Source: Bacteroidia bacterium (GTDB lineage Bacteria > Bacteroidota > Bacteroidia > J057). Taken from it: a stretch of 64,000 nt of DNA. Positions 18,217-28,372 of this stretch are shown here, in pieces. Numbering within the stretch: position 1 is the stretch's first letter; every line of letters starts with the position of its first letter. The translations under genes and the position numbers were made by a program. Under the pieces are notes generated by a model. It did no database searches and was not told where the DNA came from. It worked only from the letters and a program-made list of their open reading frames with translations. The stretch is from assembly GCA_033391075.1 (NCBI GenBank), contig JAWPMV010000005.1:1-64000 (forward strand), read 5' to 3'.

Positions 18217-19635
18217 ATGTCTAAGAAGAAATATTCAAGAAGAAATTTTATAACAACCTTGAGTGGGGGCTGTGCATCTGTAGGGATTACCTCTGCGTTG
18301 GCAGGAATTACCAATTTAGGTTTGGTAAATGCTGCTGCGGCTGCTAATCACTCGATGTTTAGGCCTCAAAACACCTACAAAGCCCTGGTTTGTGTCATGT
18401 TTGCCGGAGGAAATGATAGCTTCAATATGCTCATTCCCAGGGGGAATGACGAGTATAATGAGTATGCGACAGTCAGAACCAATCTGGCCATTCCCCAAAA
18501 CCAGCTCCTTCCCTTGAATCCCTTAAATCAAATGAATAAGCAATTGGGGCTGCATCCCAATTTGCCAGATGTGAAGCAGATCTTTGATAATGGGGATATG
18601 GCTTTTGTCTCCAATGTGGGAGCACTGGTAGAACCGCTGACAAAATCAGTATACCAAAGTAAGCTGAAACCCGTTCCGGTGGGTTTATTCTCTCACTCTG
18701 ATCAGCAAAAACACTGGCAGACTTCTGTACCTCAGGATCGGAGAGAAATCCATGGCTGGGGAGGACGATTGGCGGACATCATGTACACCAATAATGCCAA
18801 CCAAAATATCTCCATGAATATCGCGATCGATAATGGAAATATTTTTCAGAAGGGCCAGAATGCTTTGCCCTATGTAATCAAGAGCAATGGAGGAGGAGGG
18901 AGTATTGTGCTGAATGGAAGTAGTAACAATAACTTTTACGAAACCCTTAAGCGCCAAACCCTGGACAACCTCCTGGATGCTACTTACCAGAATGTGCTCG
19001 AAAAAGGCTATACCAATTCTGTACAAAATGCAGTAGGTTCTTCTTTCGAATTCAATTCTGCACTTTCCGGAGCTCCACCTCTCACAACTACATTTCCTGA
19101 CAACCAATTTGGCAGGAGATTGGAAATAACGGCCAAGACCATTGCTGCAAGAAATCTGCTCAATGTCTCGCACCAAACCTTCTTTCTGCAAATTGGAGGA
19201 TTTGATACGCATGGCTCAATAGATGATCATAGCGATTTGATGACTGTGGTAAATGATGGCTTAAAAGCCTTCTATGATTCCCTGGTCGAAATGGGCGTAC
19301 AGAATGATGTTACCACTTTTTCCATCTCTGATTTTGGGAGAAAGCTGATCTCTAATGGCACGGGTTCTGATCATGCCTGGGGAGGAAATGCGATTGTAAT
19401 GGGGGGTGCCGTAAACGGCCAAAGAATCTATGGAGAGTATCCGGATTTGGCTGAAGGAAGTTCTCTGGTATTTGGAGGGGGACGGGTATTGCCGACCACT
19501 TCCTGCGATGAGTATTACTCAGAACTGGCCCTTTGGTTTGGCGCATCTACTGCTGACCTCCCTCAAATTTTTCCTAACATATCCAATTTCTGGCTACCGA
19601 ATTCCGGCTCAAGCCCCCTTGGATTCATGAGCTAA
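18217..19635 (+). CDS. DUF1501 protein with Tat signal
   Basis: This 472-aa protein opens with a twin-arginine signal (SRRNFITTLSGG followed by a hydrophobic stretch), so it is probably exported folded. The body is DUF1501, distantly related to the alkaline phosphatase/sulfatase superfamily. VCVMFAGGNDSFNMLIP, GLFSHSDQQKHWQTS, QIGGFDTHG and GSDHAWGGNAIVMGG are typical. It follows the DUF1800 gene after 8 bp and precedes the dockerin-like gene by 11 bp, so one transcript is likely. The enzymatic activity of DUF1501 is not established. Confidence 0.9.
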   Translation: MSKKKYSRRNFITTLSGGCASVGITSALAGITNLGLVNAAAAANHSMFRPQNTYKALVCVMFAGGNDSFNMLIPRGNDEYNEYATVRTNLAIPQNQLLPLNPLNQMNKQLGLHPNLPDVKQIFDNGDMAFVSNVGALVEPLTKSVYQSKLKPVPVGLFSHSDQQKHWQTSVPQDRREIHGWGGRLADIMYTNNANQNISMNIAIDNGNIFQKGQNALPYVIKSNGGGGSIVLNGSSNNNFYETLKRQTLDNLLDATYQNVLEKGYTNSVQNAVGSSFEFNSALSGAPPLTTTFPDNQFGRRLEITAKTIAARNLLNVSHQTFFLQIGGFDTHGSIDDHSDLMTVVNDGLKAFYDSLVEMGVQNDVTTFSISDFGRKLISNGTGSDHAWGGNAIVMGGAVNGQRIYGEYPDLAEGSSLVFGGGRVLPTTSCDEYYSELALWFGASTADLPQIFPNISNFWLPNSGSSPLGFMS

Positions 19636-19646
19636 GCATCTAAATA

Positions 19647-22565
19647 ATGAAAAATATATACACCTTTATTATAAGGCCCATATATCTACTGATAAGTACT
19701 TGCTTTTTGCTCATGATTTTGAGCAATAATTCATACGCTCAGTGTGTGGATGATGGTAATACCTGGAACCAAAGTTGGAAATCCTGTATCCTTACCCCTA
19801 ATCCTAATGCTGCTCGTTTAAATTCTCACTGGTTACTTTTTTCCTTTGATGAACCCCAGAACATAGATTCTACCCATATCTGGAATGCAAACCGGGCGGG
19901 GGAAAGTATTGATGGAATCAAAACAGCTATTATCGACTATTCTGTTGATGATAGTACCTGGATACAATTAGGGAGTTTCAATTTCCCACAGGGTACAGAA
20001 CAAAGCGATTATGAAGGCTTTGACGGACCCAATTTAGGAGGTATCTGGGTAAAGAAAATCCTGATTACCGTTCAGGAAACCTATGGAAATGGCAGTTGCG
20101 CTTCTTTAGCGGAGATTCAATTTCAGGTTGATGAAGATGCCTGTTATGGAGAAGTGGATGCTTGTGGTAACTGTAATGGACCGGGCGAAACGGTTTGGTA
20201 CAAAGATGAAGATGGAGACGGTCTGGGTACACAAAGTATAGTTACAATGGCATGTGAGCAGCCTATTGGCTATGTAGAGAATGCTGATGATGATTGCGAC
20301 AATGGTTTGCTGGGATGGAATGAGATTGAATTCATTTTCATGGAAAATGGCTGTAGAGGTTGCCACGGAACCAATGGCGCAGGAGGACTTGATCTGACTT
20401 CTTATGTAAGCACCATACAAGGTGGTAACAATTGCGGGACAGATATTCTGACTGGAAACACCCTTGCCAGTATCATCATGGTAGATGGATATAATGGCTG
20501 TGGAACTCCCATCAGCTCGCCTTCTATGAATGCGAGAACTGGTGGAATGATAGATAGTACAGAACTTGCCGCTATCCAGACCTGGATAGATGCGGGTGCA
20601 CCTGAAAATTGTAATTGTGTTGCCGGAGCTCCTGATAATGATGGCGATGGAATCTGTGATGCCGTAGATGAATGTCCGAATTTCAATAATAACCTCATCG
20701 GAACAGCCTGTGATGATGGACTGGTTTGTACAGATAATGATGTATGGGTGGCTACTTGCGAATGTAAAGGAACTCCTCGCCAGGATACAGATGATGATGG
20801 CGTATGTGATGACGAGGATTTGGCTCCCAATAATCCCTGTACAGCTGATGGCGTAATGGATGGAGTAGAACCTGCTGGATGGATTCCCAATCCCCTCAAT
20901 GATTGTGATGTCGATGGAGTAACGGTTGTACAAGGAGACTTGAATGACTATGAAGCTTGTGTAAATGAAGTTGGAAGTCTTACGACAGCCGCTTGTAATT
21001 GTGGAACAGCTGTAACCGTAGAAGGAGGAACCTATATTAGCTCTGTTGGGATAAATAATGCACAAAGAGCAGATGGTTTACCAGACAGTAGTTTTACCAG
21101 TTACATAGGAGGAAATGATAGTTTGTATTTGCAAACCTCTTATTTAAGTGAAGGAGAAATCGTGTGTATAACTACCCGCTTTACAGATCCGGATGGGCGT
21201 ATTAGGGTAGAAGCCAATGGCGAATTATTTACCCTGCTAAATGGAGATCCTGGAAATGATCAAAGAATCTGTTACGAAGTTCGAACGGATGGAATTCAGA
21301 ATATTCTAATTAAAGATGGAGGTGCAGGCGGTATTTATATCGATGGACTGGATTACAACTATTGTCCCTGTACGGACTTTAGTGTGAATGGTGATCCTGA
21401 TACCAGTGCAGTAGTGAAGGCCTATTCCAATCTTACCGGATGGCAGATACTTACGGATGCGACCTTCTTTGTTTGTGAAGGTGATTCATTGGCCTTGGGC
21501 CTTGAATCAGGAATAGCAAGCAGTTTTGATTGGACCGGTCCCGGGATTGGTCTGGTTCAGGCGCCAGAATTAGCAGTAGGTATTGCAAGCCCGGCTGATG
21601 AAGGCCTATATACAGCTACCTATACCAATTCCAACGGATGTGTAGTCCGCAAAGATATACAAGTCTATGTTGAAGCGGCTCCACAGATCAGCTATGTGAA
21701 GGTTGATCCGGTTTGTACAGATCCTAGCTCGGGCATTATCACCTTTAGTTTTGACAATAATCCGAATAGATCAAGCCTTGAGTTCAGTATAAATGGGCAA
21801 AACGGTCCATATCGTACGGTTGCTGATGATATTGGTAGCTTCAGTATGACGGATCTGGAAAGTGGAAGTTATGATCTTTGGGCAAGATGGGAGTCCAATC
21901 ATATTGAAATCAATTTGGGGCAAGTGGTATTGATGGGCTGTAATGAGGTCGAGGTTTCTGCCTTCCTGGAAGGGCCTATGCGAAACGACAGTATGGGAAC
22001 CTTTATCATAAGTCAAATGGACAATCTCGATCCTTATCTAGGATTAGATAGTTCTGCAAATATTCCTTCGAATGTGGTGGATTGGGTGCTTGTTCAAATC
22101 AGGGACAGTGCCGATAGCCGAATCGTACTTGCCCAACGGGCTGCCTTTATCACCAGCCAGGGACAAGTTATATCAACTGGAGGAAACTCGAAATTGGGCA
22201 TGAGAGAGAATATTCCAGACAGGGCCTATATCGCGCTGCTGCATAGAAATCACCTGGGGGTTATGACGGCTGATCCGGTAGATCTCTCTCAGCCCCTTGA
22301 TTTTAGTGATCCTAATACTGCAGTTTATGGTTTGAATCCACGCAAAATGATCAATGGAAAAGCGGTCATGTACGCAGGAGACTGTAATCAGGATGGCAGT
22401 ATCAATGCAGTCGATAAAAACAACTATTGGAGATTGCAAAATGGACAACCCTTTGAGTACGGACAGGGAGGCGGTGATATGAACATGGACGGTTCAGTCA
22501 ATGTCATAGACGCCAATGGATACTGGCGAATCAATAATGGTAAGCTTACCCAAATCCCTAATTAA
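19647..22565 (+). CDS. Secreted multidomain protein: discoidin-like, heme-c motif, TSP3 repeats, dockerin-like end
   Basis: The 972-aa protein has a signal peptide (about 1-31). In order it shows an F5/8-type C-like galactose-binding domain (about 45-162); a Cys/Asp-rich segment; a c-type cytochrome-like domain with CRGCH at 236-240 and candidate axial Met near 294; calcium-type DNDGDG repeats (about 328-400); a carbohydrate-binding-like beta domain (about 450-575); and Ig-like regions. The C-terminus (about 905-970) has two dockerin-like calcium loops, DCNQDGSINAVD and DMNMDGSVNVID. No T9SS domain is present. The next gene encodes a cohesin-like protein, suggesting surface tethering through dockerin-cohesin contact. 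The role is inferred, not known. Confidence 0.75.
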   Translation: MKNIYTFIIRPIYLLISTCFLLMILSNNSYAQCVDDGNTWNQSWKSCILTPNPNAARLNSHWLLFSFDEPQNIDSTHIWNANRAGESIDGIKTAIIDYSVDDSTWIQLGSFNFPQGTEQSDYEGFDGPNLGGIWVKKILITVQETYGNGSCASLAEIQFQVDEDACYGEVDACGNCNGPGETVWYKDEDGDGLGTQSIVTMACEQPIGYVENADDDCDNGLLGWNEIEFIFMENGCRGCHGTNGAGGLDLTSYVSTIQGGNNCGTDILTGNTLASIIMVDGYNGCGTPISSPSMNARTGGMIDSTELAAIQTWIDAGAPENCNCVAGAPDNDGDGICDAVDECPNFNNNLIGTACDDGLVCTDNDVWVATCECKGTPRQDTDDDGVCDDEDLAPNNPCTADGVMDGVEPAGWIPNPLNDCDVDGVTVVQGDLNDYEACVNEVGSLTTAACNCGTAVTVEGGTYISSVGINNAQRADGLPDSSFTSYIGGNDSLYLQTSYLSEGEIVCITTRFTDPDGRIRVEANGELFTLLNGDPGNDQRICYEVRTDGIQNILIKDGGAGGIYIDGLDYNYCPCTDFSVNGDPDTSAVVKAYSNLTGWQILTDATFFVCEGDSLALGLESGIASSFDWTGPGIGLVQAPELAVGIASPADEGLYTATYTNSNGCVVRKDIQVYVEAAPQISYVKVDPVCTDPSSGIITFSFDNNPNRSSLEFSINGQNGPYRTVADDIGSFSMTDLESGSYDLWARWESNHIEINLGQVVLMGCNEVEVSAFLEGPMRNDSMGTFIISQMDNLDPYLGLDSSANIPSNVVDWVLVQIRDSADSRIVLAQRAAFITSQGQVISTGGNSKLGMRENIPDRAYIALLHRNHLGVMTADPVDLSQPLDFSDPNTAVYGLNPRKMINGKAVMYAGDCNQDGSINAVDKNNYWRLQNGQPFEYGQGGGDMNMDGSVNVIDANGYWRINNGKLTQIPN

Positions 22566-22584
22566 GACCTTTCAAATATTTATC

Positions 22585-23682
22585 ATGAAATCGAATATCA
22601 TATATTACTTGAGTACATGCTTCTTCCTGGGACTGCTAGTGGCAGGGCAGGGGCTATGGGCTCAAACCACATATAACCTTTCCTTTGCCAATCCCAAACT
22701 CACCGCAAATCCTCTACAGCTTTCTGTGGATGTGATGCTCTCTTTCAATCAGGAAGGGCAATTGGGATCAAGCAATCTTGCGATCGAGTACGATCCCAAA
22801 GTGCTGACACGCCCTCAATTGATTGCCCAGCATCTATCGGATGTGCCGACTTATCTCGAGCCGAACCTCACCCTTCAAATGGAAGGGAGAGTAGCGTTAA
22901 ATATTGAGCTGCTGGCCAATGGTCAGGGAGATGAGATTGGCCTGGATGGAAATGATGTCAAAATAGCTCGCCTATCTTTTGATCTCTTTTCTACCGAAGA
23001 ATTGATCAATCTGAACTGGTATGAGTCTGGGACAGTAGGAACGGTAGTCTTTAGTGATGATCCGAACTTTACCCAACTGAATCCTGCAAAACTGGAAAAT
23101 ATGACCTTCAATCCTGCAGATTTTCCAGCCCAGGACCTTATTCTTACAGCTGTTCAGGTAGGACTTGATGCGGAACTGGAATGGGAGGATGTCGCGGATT
23201 TACAGGCCTTGAATTATGAGGTAGAAAGGTCGGTAGATGGAGATTTGTTTGAAGTGATAGCGACTGTGGATAAAAATGCCAATCAGGGAACGGGTCGAAG
23301 CTACACCTATCTGGATGAAGGGATCGTACACTCGCTGGAGGGAAGAATTTATTATAGAGTGAAGCAGAAGGAAGTAGATGGTACCTATATTACCAGTAAT
23401 ACCGTCGAGCTCACGATCGATGAGGTAAATGCCCTGGGTTTAGAGGCTTTCCCCAATCCTGTAGTAGATGAGGTGAAGATTCAATGGGTGGATTTGGGAG
23501 GAAAAGCCGAGATAAGTTTACTTGATGCAAAAGGTCAATTGGTAAAAACTGCCAAAACAGAAATGGGTCAATCCAGTCTCGATTGGGACTTAAGTAAGCT
23601 CAGCTCAGGCGTATATTTTATCGAATACAAAAATCTGGACCTCCAGAGCATGCGTGCTTCTGTGACGGTGCAGGTTAAATAA
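22585..23682 (+). CDS. Cohesin-like protein with T9SS type A sorting domain
   Basis: ATG 22585 was chosen because it starts directly at a signal peptide (MKSNIIYYLSTCFFLG...WAQ). The longer frame overlaps the preceding gene and delays the signal. The 365-aa protein has an N-terminal beta domain (about 25-170) resembling cohesins, with segments LSVDVMLSFN, LAIEYDPKVL and KIARLSFDLFS. A fibronectin-like segment follows, and the C-terminus is a T9SS domain (LEAFPNPVVDEVKI to the end). It should be exported by the type IX system and anchored on the surface. It is the last gene of the cluster and is followed by a terminator. Confidence 0.75.
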   Translation: MKSNIIYYLSTCFFLGLLVAGQGLWAQTTYNLSFANPKLTANPLQLSVDVMLSFNQEGQLGSSNLAIEYDPKVLTRPQLIAQHLSDVPTYLEPNLTLQMEGRVALNIELLANGQGDEIGLDGNDVKIARLSFDLFSTEELINLNWYESGTVGTVVFSDDPNFTQLNPAKLENMTFNPADFPAQDLILTAVQVGLDAELEWEDVADLQALNYEVERSVDGDLFEVIATVDKNANQGTGRSYTYLDEGIVHSLEGRIYYRVKQKEVDGTYITSNTVELTIDEVNALGLEAFPNPVVDEVKIQWVDLGGKAEISLLDAKGQLVKTAKTEMGQSSLDWDLSKLSSGVYFIEYKNLDLQSMRASVTVQVK

Positions 23683-23700
23683 TATTCAATTTTCAATTAT

Positions 23701-23742
23701 AATGGTAGGTTGGTTAATTCCAGCCTGCCATTTTTCCTTTTT
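23701..23742 (+). terminator. Terminator after the cohesin-like gene
   Basis: AATGGTAGGTTGG (23701-23713) pairs with CCAGCCTGCCATT (23720-23732) using G-T pairs at two positions. The T-rich tract TTTCCTTTTT follows. It lies 18 bp after the stop codon. Confidence 0.75.
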
Positions 23743-23883
23743 GGCAATCCGGGACCAATGAGAAAAACAAATAATTACATCCCTTTGAGCCTGTCGCGGG
23801 GTCTAATTATCTTCTCAGAAACTCAGATAGCTATTTTGACATAAGGGCTCTGCGCATAAGTCAGGAATGACCCTTGTCTGCTG

Positions 23884-26658
23884 CTATTTCTTCAACACCA
23901 AAGTAGGATCAAGAGGATACCTGCCGAAATCTTTTCCATAGATGGCAATCCCACCATTTCCCTGGGTCCTGATATCAATTTTCAACATGCCGCTTCTTGC
24001 GGCATCCCTAAATTGCTTTCTGCTAATGGGAACTTTCAGCAAAAAACCATAAGAACCGGCTTCCTGAAGTTTTGCATCCTTTCTTTCTTTGGTTTCGATC
24101 TGCGCGTGCCAGGAAAGCACCCCTCTATGGTCTGCCGGATCATCTGGCAAAGTGGTTTCCATGAGCTTCTCCCCATTCACATAAATATTGATTTTTGAGG
24201 GGAACAAATTTTCATCCGTCATAGGGTAGGAGTTGGGGTTACTGCTGGGAGCTACCCGGGAGCCCTTCATATAATCCTGGTTATTGTCGAAGGCTTGTTG
24301 ATCTTTGACAAAAAATTCTTTGGCTGATGCTTCGATCAGGAAATAACTTTCCCTGGGACGGAAATCAAGGGTATTGCTTCGAATGGGAATTTCATAGGTG
24401 ATAACTCCACTTCCCGCAGCATTTATTTTTTTCCCATCCATGACTTTCCAGACCTTTTGGGAAAAATTTGCATTGCTGTAATCCTCTGCAGCTACACTTA
24501 CCGTTTTTGTCCCTTCTATTCGACTTTCAGAATTGATTACAAAATGCATGAAGTTCCGACCCAGGATTTGTCCACGTGCATCACTGATTCGGAAGGTTAA
24601 TCGTCCTAAACCCGGCATATCCGGCATGCTGATTTTGAGGGGATCCAATTCTTTCTGCATCCAGGCCTGATAGCTGGTTTTAAAAGAGCCCGAGCTATAC
24701 TTTCGACTATCCCCCACATAGTTGTCTACAAAGAGATCGTAATTTATCAGCAGCTCTGAACCATGATCTGCACTGGTCATGGCAGAGAGAAATAGGGGAA
24801 TTTCAACTTCTGTTCCGCCCAATACCTCTTTACATATTTCATTTCCTGTACTGATATAAATAGGAGCATGTAAGTCGCTAAGTGTCATCCCATTAACCAT
24901 CTCCCCAAATCCGGTTTCCTTTTCAGAACGGTCAAAGCGCCAATAGCCATTCCATTCATTGATGACATCATGATGCTCGGTATAAAGCCAGCCTCCGATT
25001 TTGGGGAACATGCGGAAACTATTCATCATCCGGTGATAGTCCCAACTCCAGTCAACATCTCCTGTGCTACCTGTATATCCCCAGACATTGCCACATTCCG
25101 AATTGATATTGGGTTGTCGAGCTTGTTTGAATCCTTTTTCGAAATGATGACTGCTACCTTCAAAGGTTTGTTCGTCTATATTCTTCAAATGCTCATCCCA
25201 CATCCATCCCGGCAGATATTCATGCCAGCTATTGATGTCTGTTTCTGTATGTCCAGCTCCACAACAAATAGAATTATCTTCAACCAAACGACTGGGATCC
25301 AAGGATTTTGCTAAATAATACATGGATGCTACCCAGGATTGGGTTTCAGGCAGGTATTCATTTTTCTTCCCATCTCCATTTGTATCGGTTTTCAGCCCCC
25401 AGGTCTCATTGAAAACGACCCATGAAAAGATAGAAGGATGATTATAATCCCTTTTAATCATCTCCTTGAGGGTATACTCTGATTCTGCACGCATCCTCTC
25501 ATCAGGTTCTCCCCAGCTATTTGGGAGATCCTCCATGACTAATAAGCCCAGTTTATCTGCCCAGTAAAGCTTGCGTGGCACTTCTATTTTGATGTGCGTT
25601 CTGATCCCATTCAGACCAATAGATTTACTTCTTTCGATTTCCTCCTTCATGAATCGATCACTGGGGAAGGTATAGAAGCCTTCCGGATGATAGGACTGAT
25701 CCAAAGCCAGTTGGAGATAAATGGGCTCATTATTTAAGGCGATATAGGGATATTCTGTCCCAGGGAGATCCATGACCGATATTTTTCGCATACCGAAATA
25801 GGAATTTACCACATCATCTCCGACTCTTGCCTTTACTCCATATAAATATGGGTCATCCAGAGTCCATAAGCGGGGACTAGCTAGCTTGAGACTAAATCGA
25901 ACTTTCGCCTCTCCTTTTTTAATGCTAACGGAATGAGTAAGAGGGGTTTCATTTCCCTGAATTTCGACGATTAAATTCAAATCCTCTTCTGCTTCCTCTC
26001 CTAAATAGGCTACTCCACTGATTTGCTCCTTGTCGATATCGGGAGTGATATGGAGAGCGTCGAGGTAATTTTGTCCTCTTGCTTCCAGGTAGACCGTTTG
26101 CCAAATCCCCCGGGCATTTCCATAACCCTGTTTGCCATATAAAGTGAATTCTCTTCTTGAATCATCCACTCGGATCGTGAGTTTTTGGTCACTGCCTGAT
26201 TTGATATGGTCTGTAAGCTCAAATGAAAAAGGGACATAACCTCCCTGATGACTGCCAATCAGTTTTCCATCCAGCCAAACATGGGTTTCCCAATCTGAAG
26301 CTCCGATGGTAAGGAAGATCCTTTTGTTCTGCCAGCTTGAGCCTATGCGTATACTTCTTTGGTACCAGGCGATATCTGCCTCATCTTTTTGTCCTGACAA
26401 TTCTGATCCCCAGGGAAAGGGAACCTGTATGCGTCTGGAAAAAGTTTTTTTCCCATTAGCCCAATTTGCATCCATTCCTTCATCATTAGCATCAAATTCA
26501 AAGGCCCAGAAGCCATTGAGATTTTGCCACTGACTTCTTTCGAAGTCCGGTCTGGGATGTTCTGCCAGAGGAATATTTTGGGCGAAAAGGGGGCTGGATA
26601 AAAGAAAAAGGAGCAGGAATGCCGCTAATGTAACGCGGCTTGATAGTAAAGTAGTCAT
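23884..26658 (-). CDS. Glycoside hydrolase family 2 enzyme
   Basis: The 924-aa protein has a cleavable signal peptide (about 1-26, ending LFAQ). The GH2 modules follow: jelly-roll (NGFWAFEFDANDEG to about residue 200), Ig-like sandwich, and a TIM barrel. The acid/base is Glu418 in VFNETWG and the nucleophile is Glu521 in NSECGNVWGY. A long C-terminal beta region (about 600-924) is extra to the classical core. Known GH2 activities are beta-galactosidase, beta-glucuronidase and beta-mannosidase; sequence reading alone does not choose. It stands alone on the minus strand and probably acts in the periplasm or on the surface. Confidence 0.9.
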   Translation of the reverse strand: MTTLLSSRVTLAAFLLLFLLSSPLFAQNIPLAEHPRPDFERSQWQNLNGFWAFEFDANDEGMDANWANGKKTFSRRIQVPFPWGSELSGQKDEADIAWYQRSIRIGSSWQNKRIFLTIGASDWETHVWLDGKLIGSHQGGYVPFSFELTDHIKSGSDQKLTIRVDDSRREFTLYGKQGYGNARGIWQTVYLEARGQNYLDALHITPDIDKEQISGVAYLGEEAEEDLNLIVEIQGNETPLTHSVSIKKGEAKVRFSLKLASPRLWTLDDPYLYGVKARVGDDVVNSYFGMRKISVMDLPGTEYPYIALNNEPIYLQLALDQSYHPEGFYTFPSDRFMKEEIERSKSIGLNGIRTHIKIEVPRKLYWADKLGLLVMEDLPNSWGEPDERMRAESEYTLKEMIKRDYNHPSIFSWVVFNETWGLKTDTNGDGKKNEYLPETQSWVASMYYLAKSLDPSRLVEDNSICCGAGHTETDINSWHEYLPGWMWDEHLKNIDEQTFEGSSHHFEKGFKQARQPNINSECGNVWGYTGSTGDVDWSWDYHRMMNSFRMFPKIGGWLYTEHHDVINEWNGYWRFDRSEKETGFGEMVNGMTLSDLHAPIYISTGNEICKEVLGGTEVEIPLFLSAMTSADHGSELLINYDLFVDNYVGDSRKYSSGSFKTSYQAWMQKELDPLKISMPDMPGLGRLTFRISDARGQILGRNFMHFVINSESRIEGTKTVSVAAEDYSNANFSQKVWKVMDGKKINAAGSGVITYEIPIRSNTLDFRPRESYFLIEASAKEFFVKDQQAFDNNQDYMKGSRVAPSSNPNSYPMTDENLFPSKINIYVNGEKLMETTLPDDPADHRGVLSWHAQIETKERKDAKLQEAGSYGFLLKVPISRKQFRDAARSGMLKIDIRTQGNGGIAIYGKDFGRYPLDPTLVLKK

Positions 26659-26785
26659 TGTTTGAGTCCTTTTGGGCTTTCGAGTGTTTGGGCCGATCCG
26701 ATGTTCCTCTATCCCGAATGTATCAATGTTTTTTCAGGATTAAAAATAGTCAATTTGAATCCTGTATTTCTGGCAGGGGAAAAAT

Positions 26786-28372
26786 ATGACTAGTCAAAAT
26801 AAATCTATGCTTCTTCTACTGCTTTATAGCCTGGCTAAAGGATCCGAGATAAATGAGCTGAATAAACTGTATATTGCTTCTCAGGCAAACATAGCTTTGA
26901 AACGCATTTCCAAAAGCATTATAAGTCTCCTGCTCTTCTTATTTCTTGCCCAATTATCCTGGGGAGCCCATACTTCTTTTGTCTTTTCCTATCTGGAGGA
27001 CAAGGAAGGAATCTACAGCCTTGAGGAAATTGCAGGAGGGGATTTCGCAGACAAATTTCAGCAAAGCCAAATGCATGCGCATGGTTTTGGTATCATAGCT
27101 TCACATTTTTGGATTAAGCTGGAGTTTGAGCAAAGTGAAGCTTTTACCGAAGAACACTACCTGATCCTTGAAAACCAATTGCTGGATAAGATTGAGGTCT
27201 TTGTTGAAAGAAAGGAGAATTATGAGTCAATAGGTAGGGCAGGGGCCAAGGTTCCCCATAAAGATTGGGCCATATCCAGCAATGTGCCTGTTTTTGAACT
27301 TCTCCCTACAGATCTTTCTTCAGCTATTTACCTCCGGATTTCTGTTTCTACCTTATCCAATTTGCCTATAAGGCTATTAGGGGCCAGGGAGTATTTTGAA
27401 GCAGAAGGGAAAGATCATACCCTCATGGGTATTTTCTTTGGAATTCTCTGCCTTTTCCTGCTGTACAATAGCCTGATATATGTTCGATTTCGTGCACGAA
27501 TTTTCCTGTTCTACATTCCGTTTATTCTCCTGGTATTTCTATGCTGCACGATTTTTAGTGGATATGCTTATCGTTTCTTTTGGCCGAGCTTCCCAGCATT
27601 CAACTATATCGCTCCTGAATTTGCCACGAGCCTGATCACAACGGTCGCTGTACTCCTGGCTGCCTTCGTGCTTCGTGTGGAAGAGCTTTTTCCCCGATTA
27701 AAACATACTTTCCGCATACTAGCTATCCTTCCGACCCTCCTGTTGGGGATCAGTTTCTTTTTGCCGAAACCACTTACAGTCAGATTGTTTAATTCGGTCC
27801 CTCAATTGATCATGATTTTTCTGGTTGTGCTTAGTTTTTTTTCCTGGAGAAAGGGAAATCGAGCAGCTCTCTTCTTTTTTCTGGGATGGATCAGTCTCTT
27901 TTTCGGAGTGCTTATTTTCATATTGAAGGATTTCGGCTTACTCCCCTTTACTTTTATTACAGAACATATCATCCTGTTAAGCATACTCATTGATATCCTC
28001 ATGTTTTCTATTGCTATGGGAGAAATTGTCAGTCAAAGCTTTGCAAAAAGACAGGAATCTGCCCTTAAACTAAAGCAATTGTCTCTGGAAGTAGAATTTC
28101 TGAAAAAGCAAGTTCAGTTGCATGGGAATACCGATGTAGAATTACCCCTTGAGCGGATCAATCTTTACCTGGAAGATGCCTTGAGCAATAGGGAGATGGA
28201 AGTTTTGGAATTACTTATTTCCGGCAAAAAGAACAAAGAAATATCCGAAGCCCTTTTCATTTCGGAGAATACCATCAAAAAGCATGTCTCTTCCATTTAC
28301 CGAAAACTTGAAGTAAAGAATCGCGCCCAACTCAGTACCAAAGCGATTACCCTTGCAAATCATAAAAAGTAG
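26786..28372 (+). CDS. 7TM-DISM sensor with LuxR-type HTH
   Basis: This 528-aa membrane regulator has a hydrophobic export segment (about 44-62), an extracytoplasmic 7TMR-DISM sensory domain (about 65-205), seven transmembrane helices (about 215-405), a short coiled coil, and a C-terminal LuxR-type helix-turn-helix (about 462-522: LSNREMEVLELLISGKKNKE, then NTIKKHVSSIYRKLEV). The start is supported by AGGGGA about 6 nt upstream of ATG 26786. The architecture implies that a carbohydrate or other ligand outside the inner membrane directly controls transcription. It is divergent from the GH2 gene (127 bp apart), a possible target. Confidence 0.85.
   Translation: MTSQNKSMLLLLLYSLAKGSEINELNKLYIASQANIALKRISKSIISLLLFLFLAQLSWGAHTSFVFSYLEDKEGIYSLEEIAGGDFADKFQQSQMHAHGFGIIASHFWIKLEFEQSEAFTEEHYLILENQLLDKIEVFVERKENYESIGRAGAKVPHKDWAISSNVPVFELLPTDLSSAIYLRISVSTLSNLPIRLLGAREYFEAEGKDHTLMGIFFGILCLFLLYNSLIYVRFRARIFLFYIPFILLVFLCCTIFSGYAYRFFWPSFPAFNYIAPEFATSLITTVAVLLAAFVLRVEELFPRLKHTFRILAILPTLLLGISFFLPKPLTVRLFNSVPQLIMIFLVVLSFFSWRKGNRAALFFFLGWISLFFGVLIFILKDFGLLPFTFITEHIILLSILIDILMFSIAMGEIVSQSFAKRQESALKLKQLSLEVEFLKKQVQLHGNTDVELPLERINLYLEDALSNREMEVLELLISGKKNKEISEALFISENTIKKHVSSIYRKLEVKNRAQLSTKAITLANHKK

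Noticed and set aside
20106-21065. A 319-codon open frame on the minus strand
   Set aside because: It is antisense to the multidomain secreted gene, whose Asp/Gly-rich repeats leave the opposite strand free of stops; its product is a low-complexity Ser/Ile/Thr sequence.
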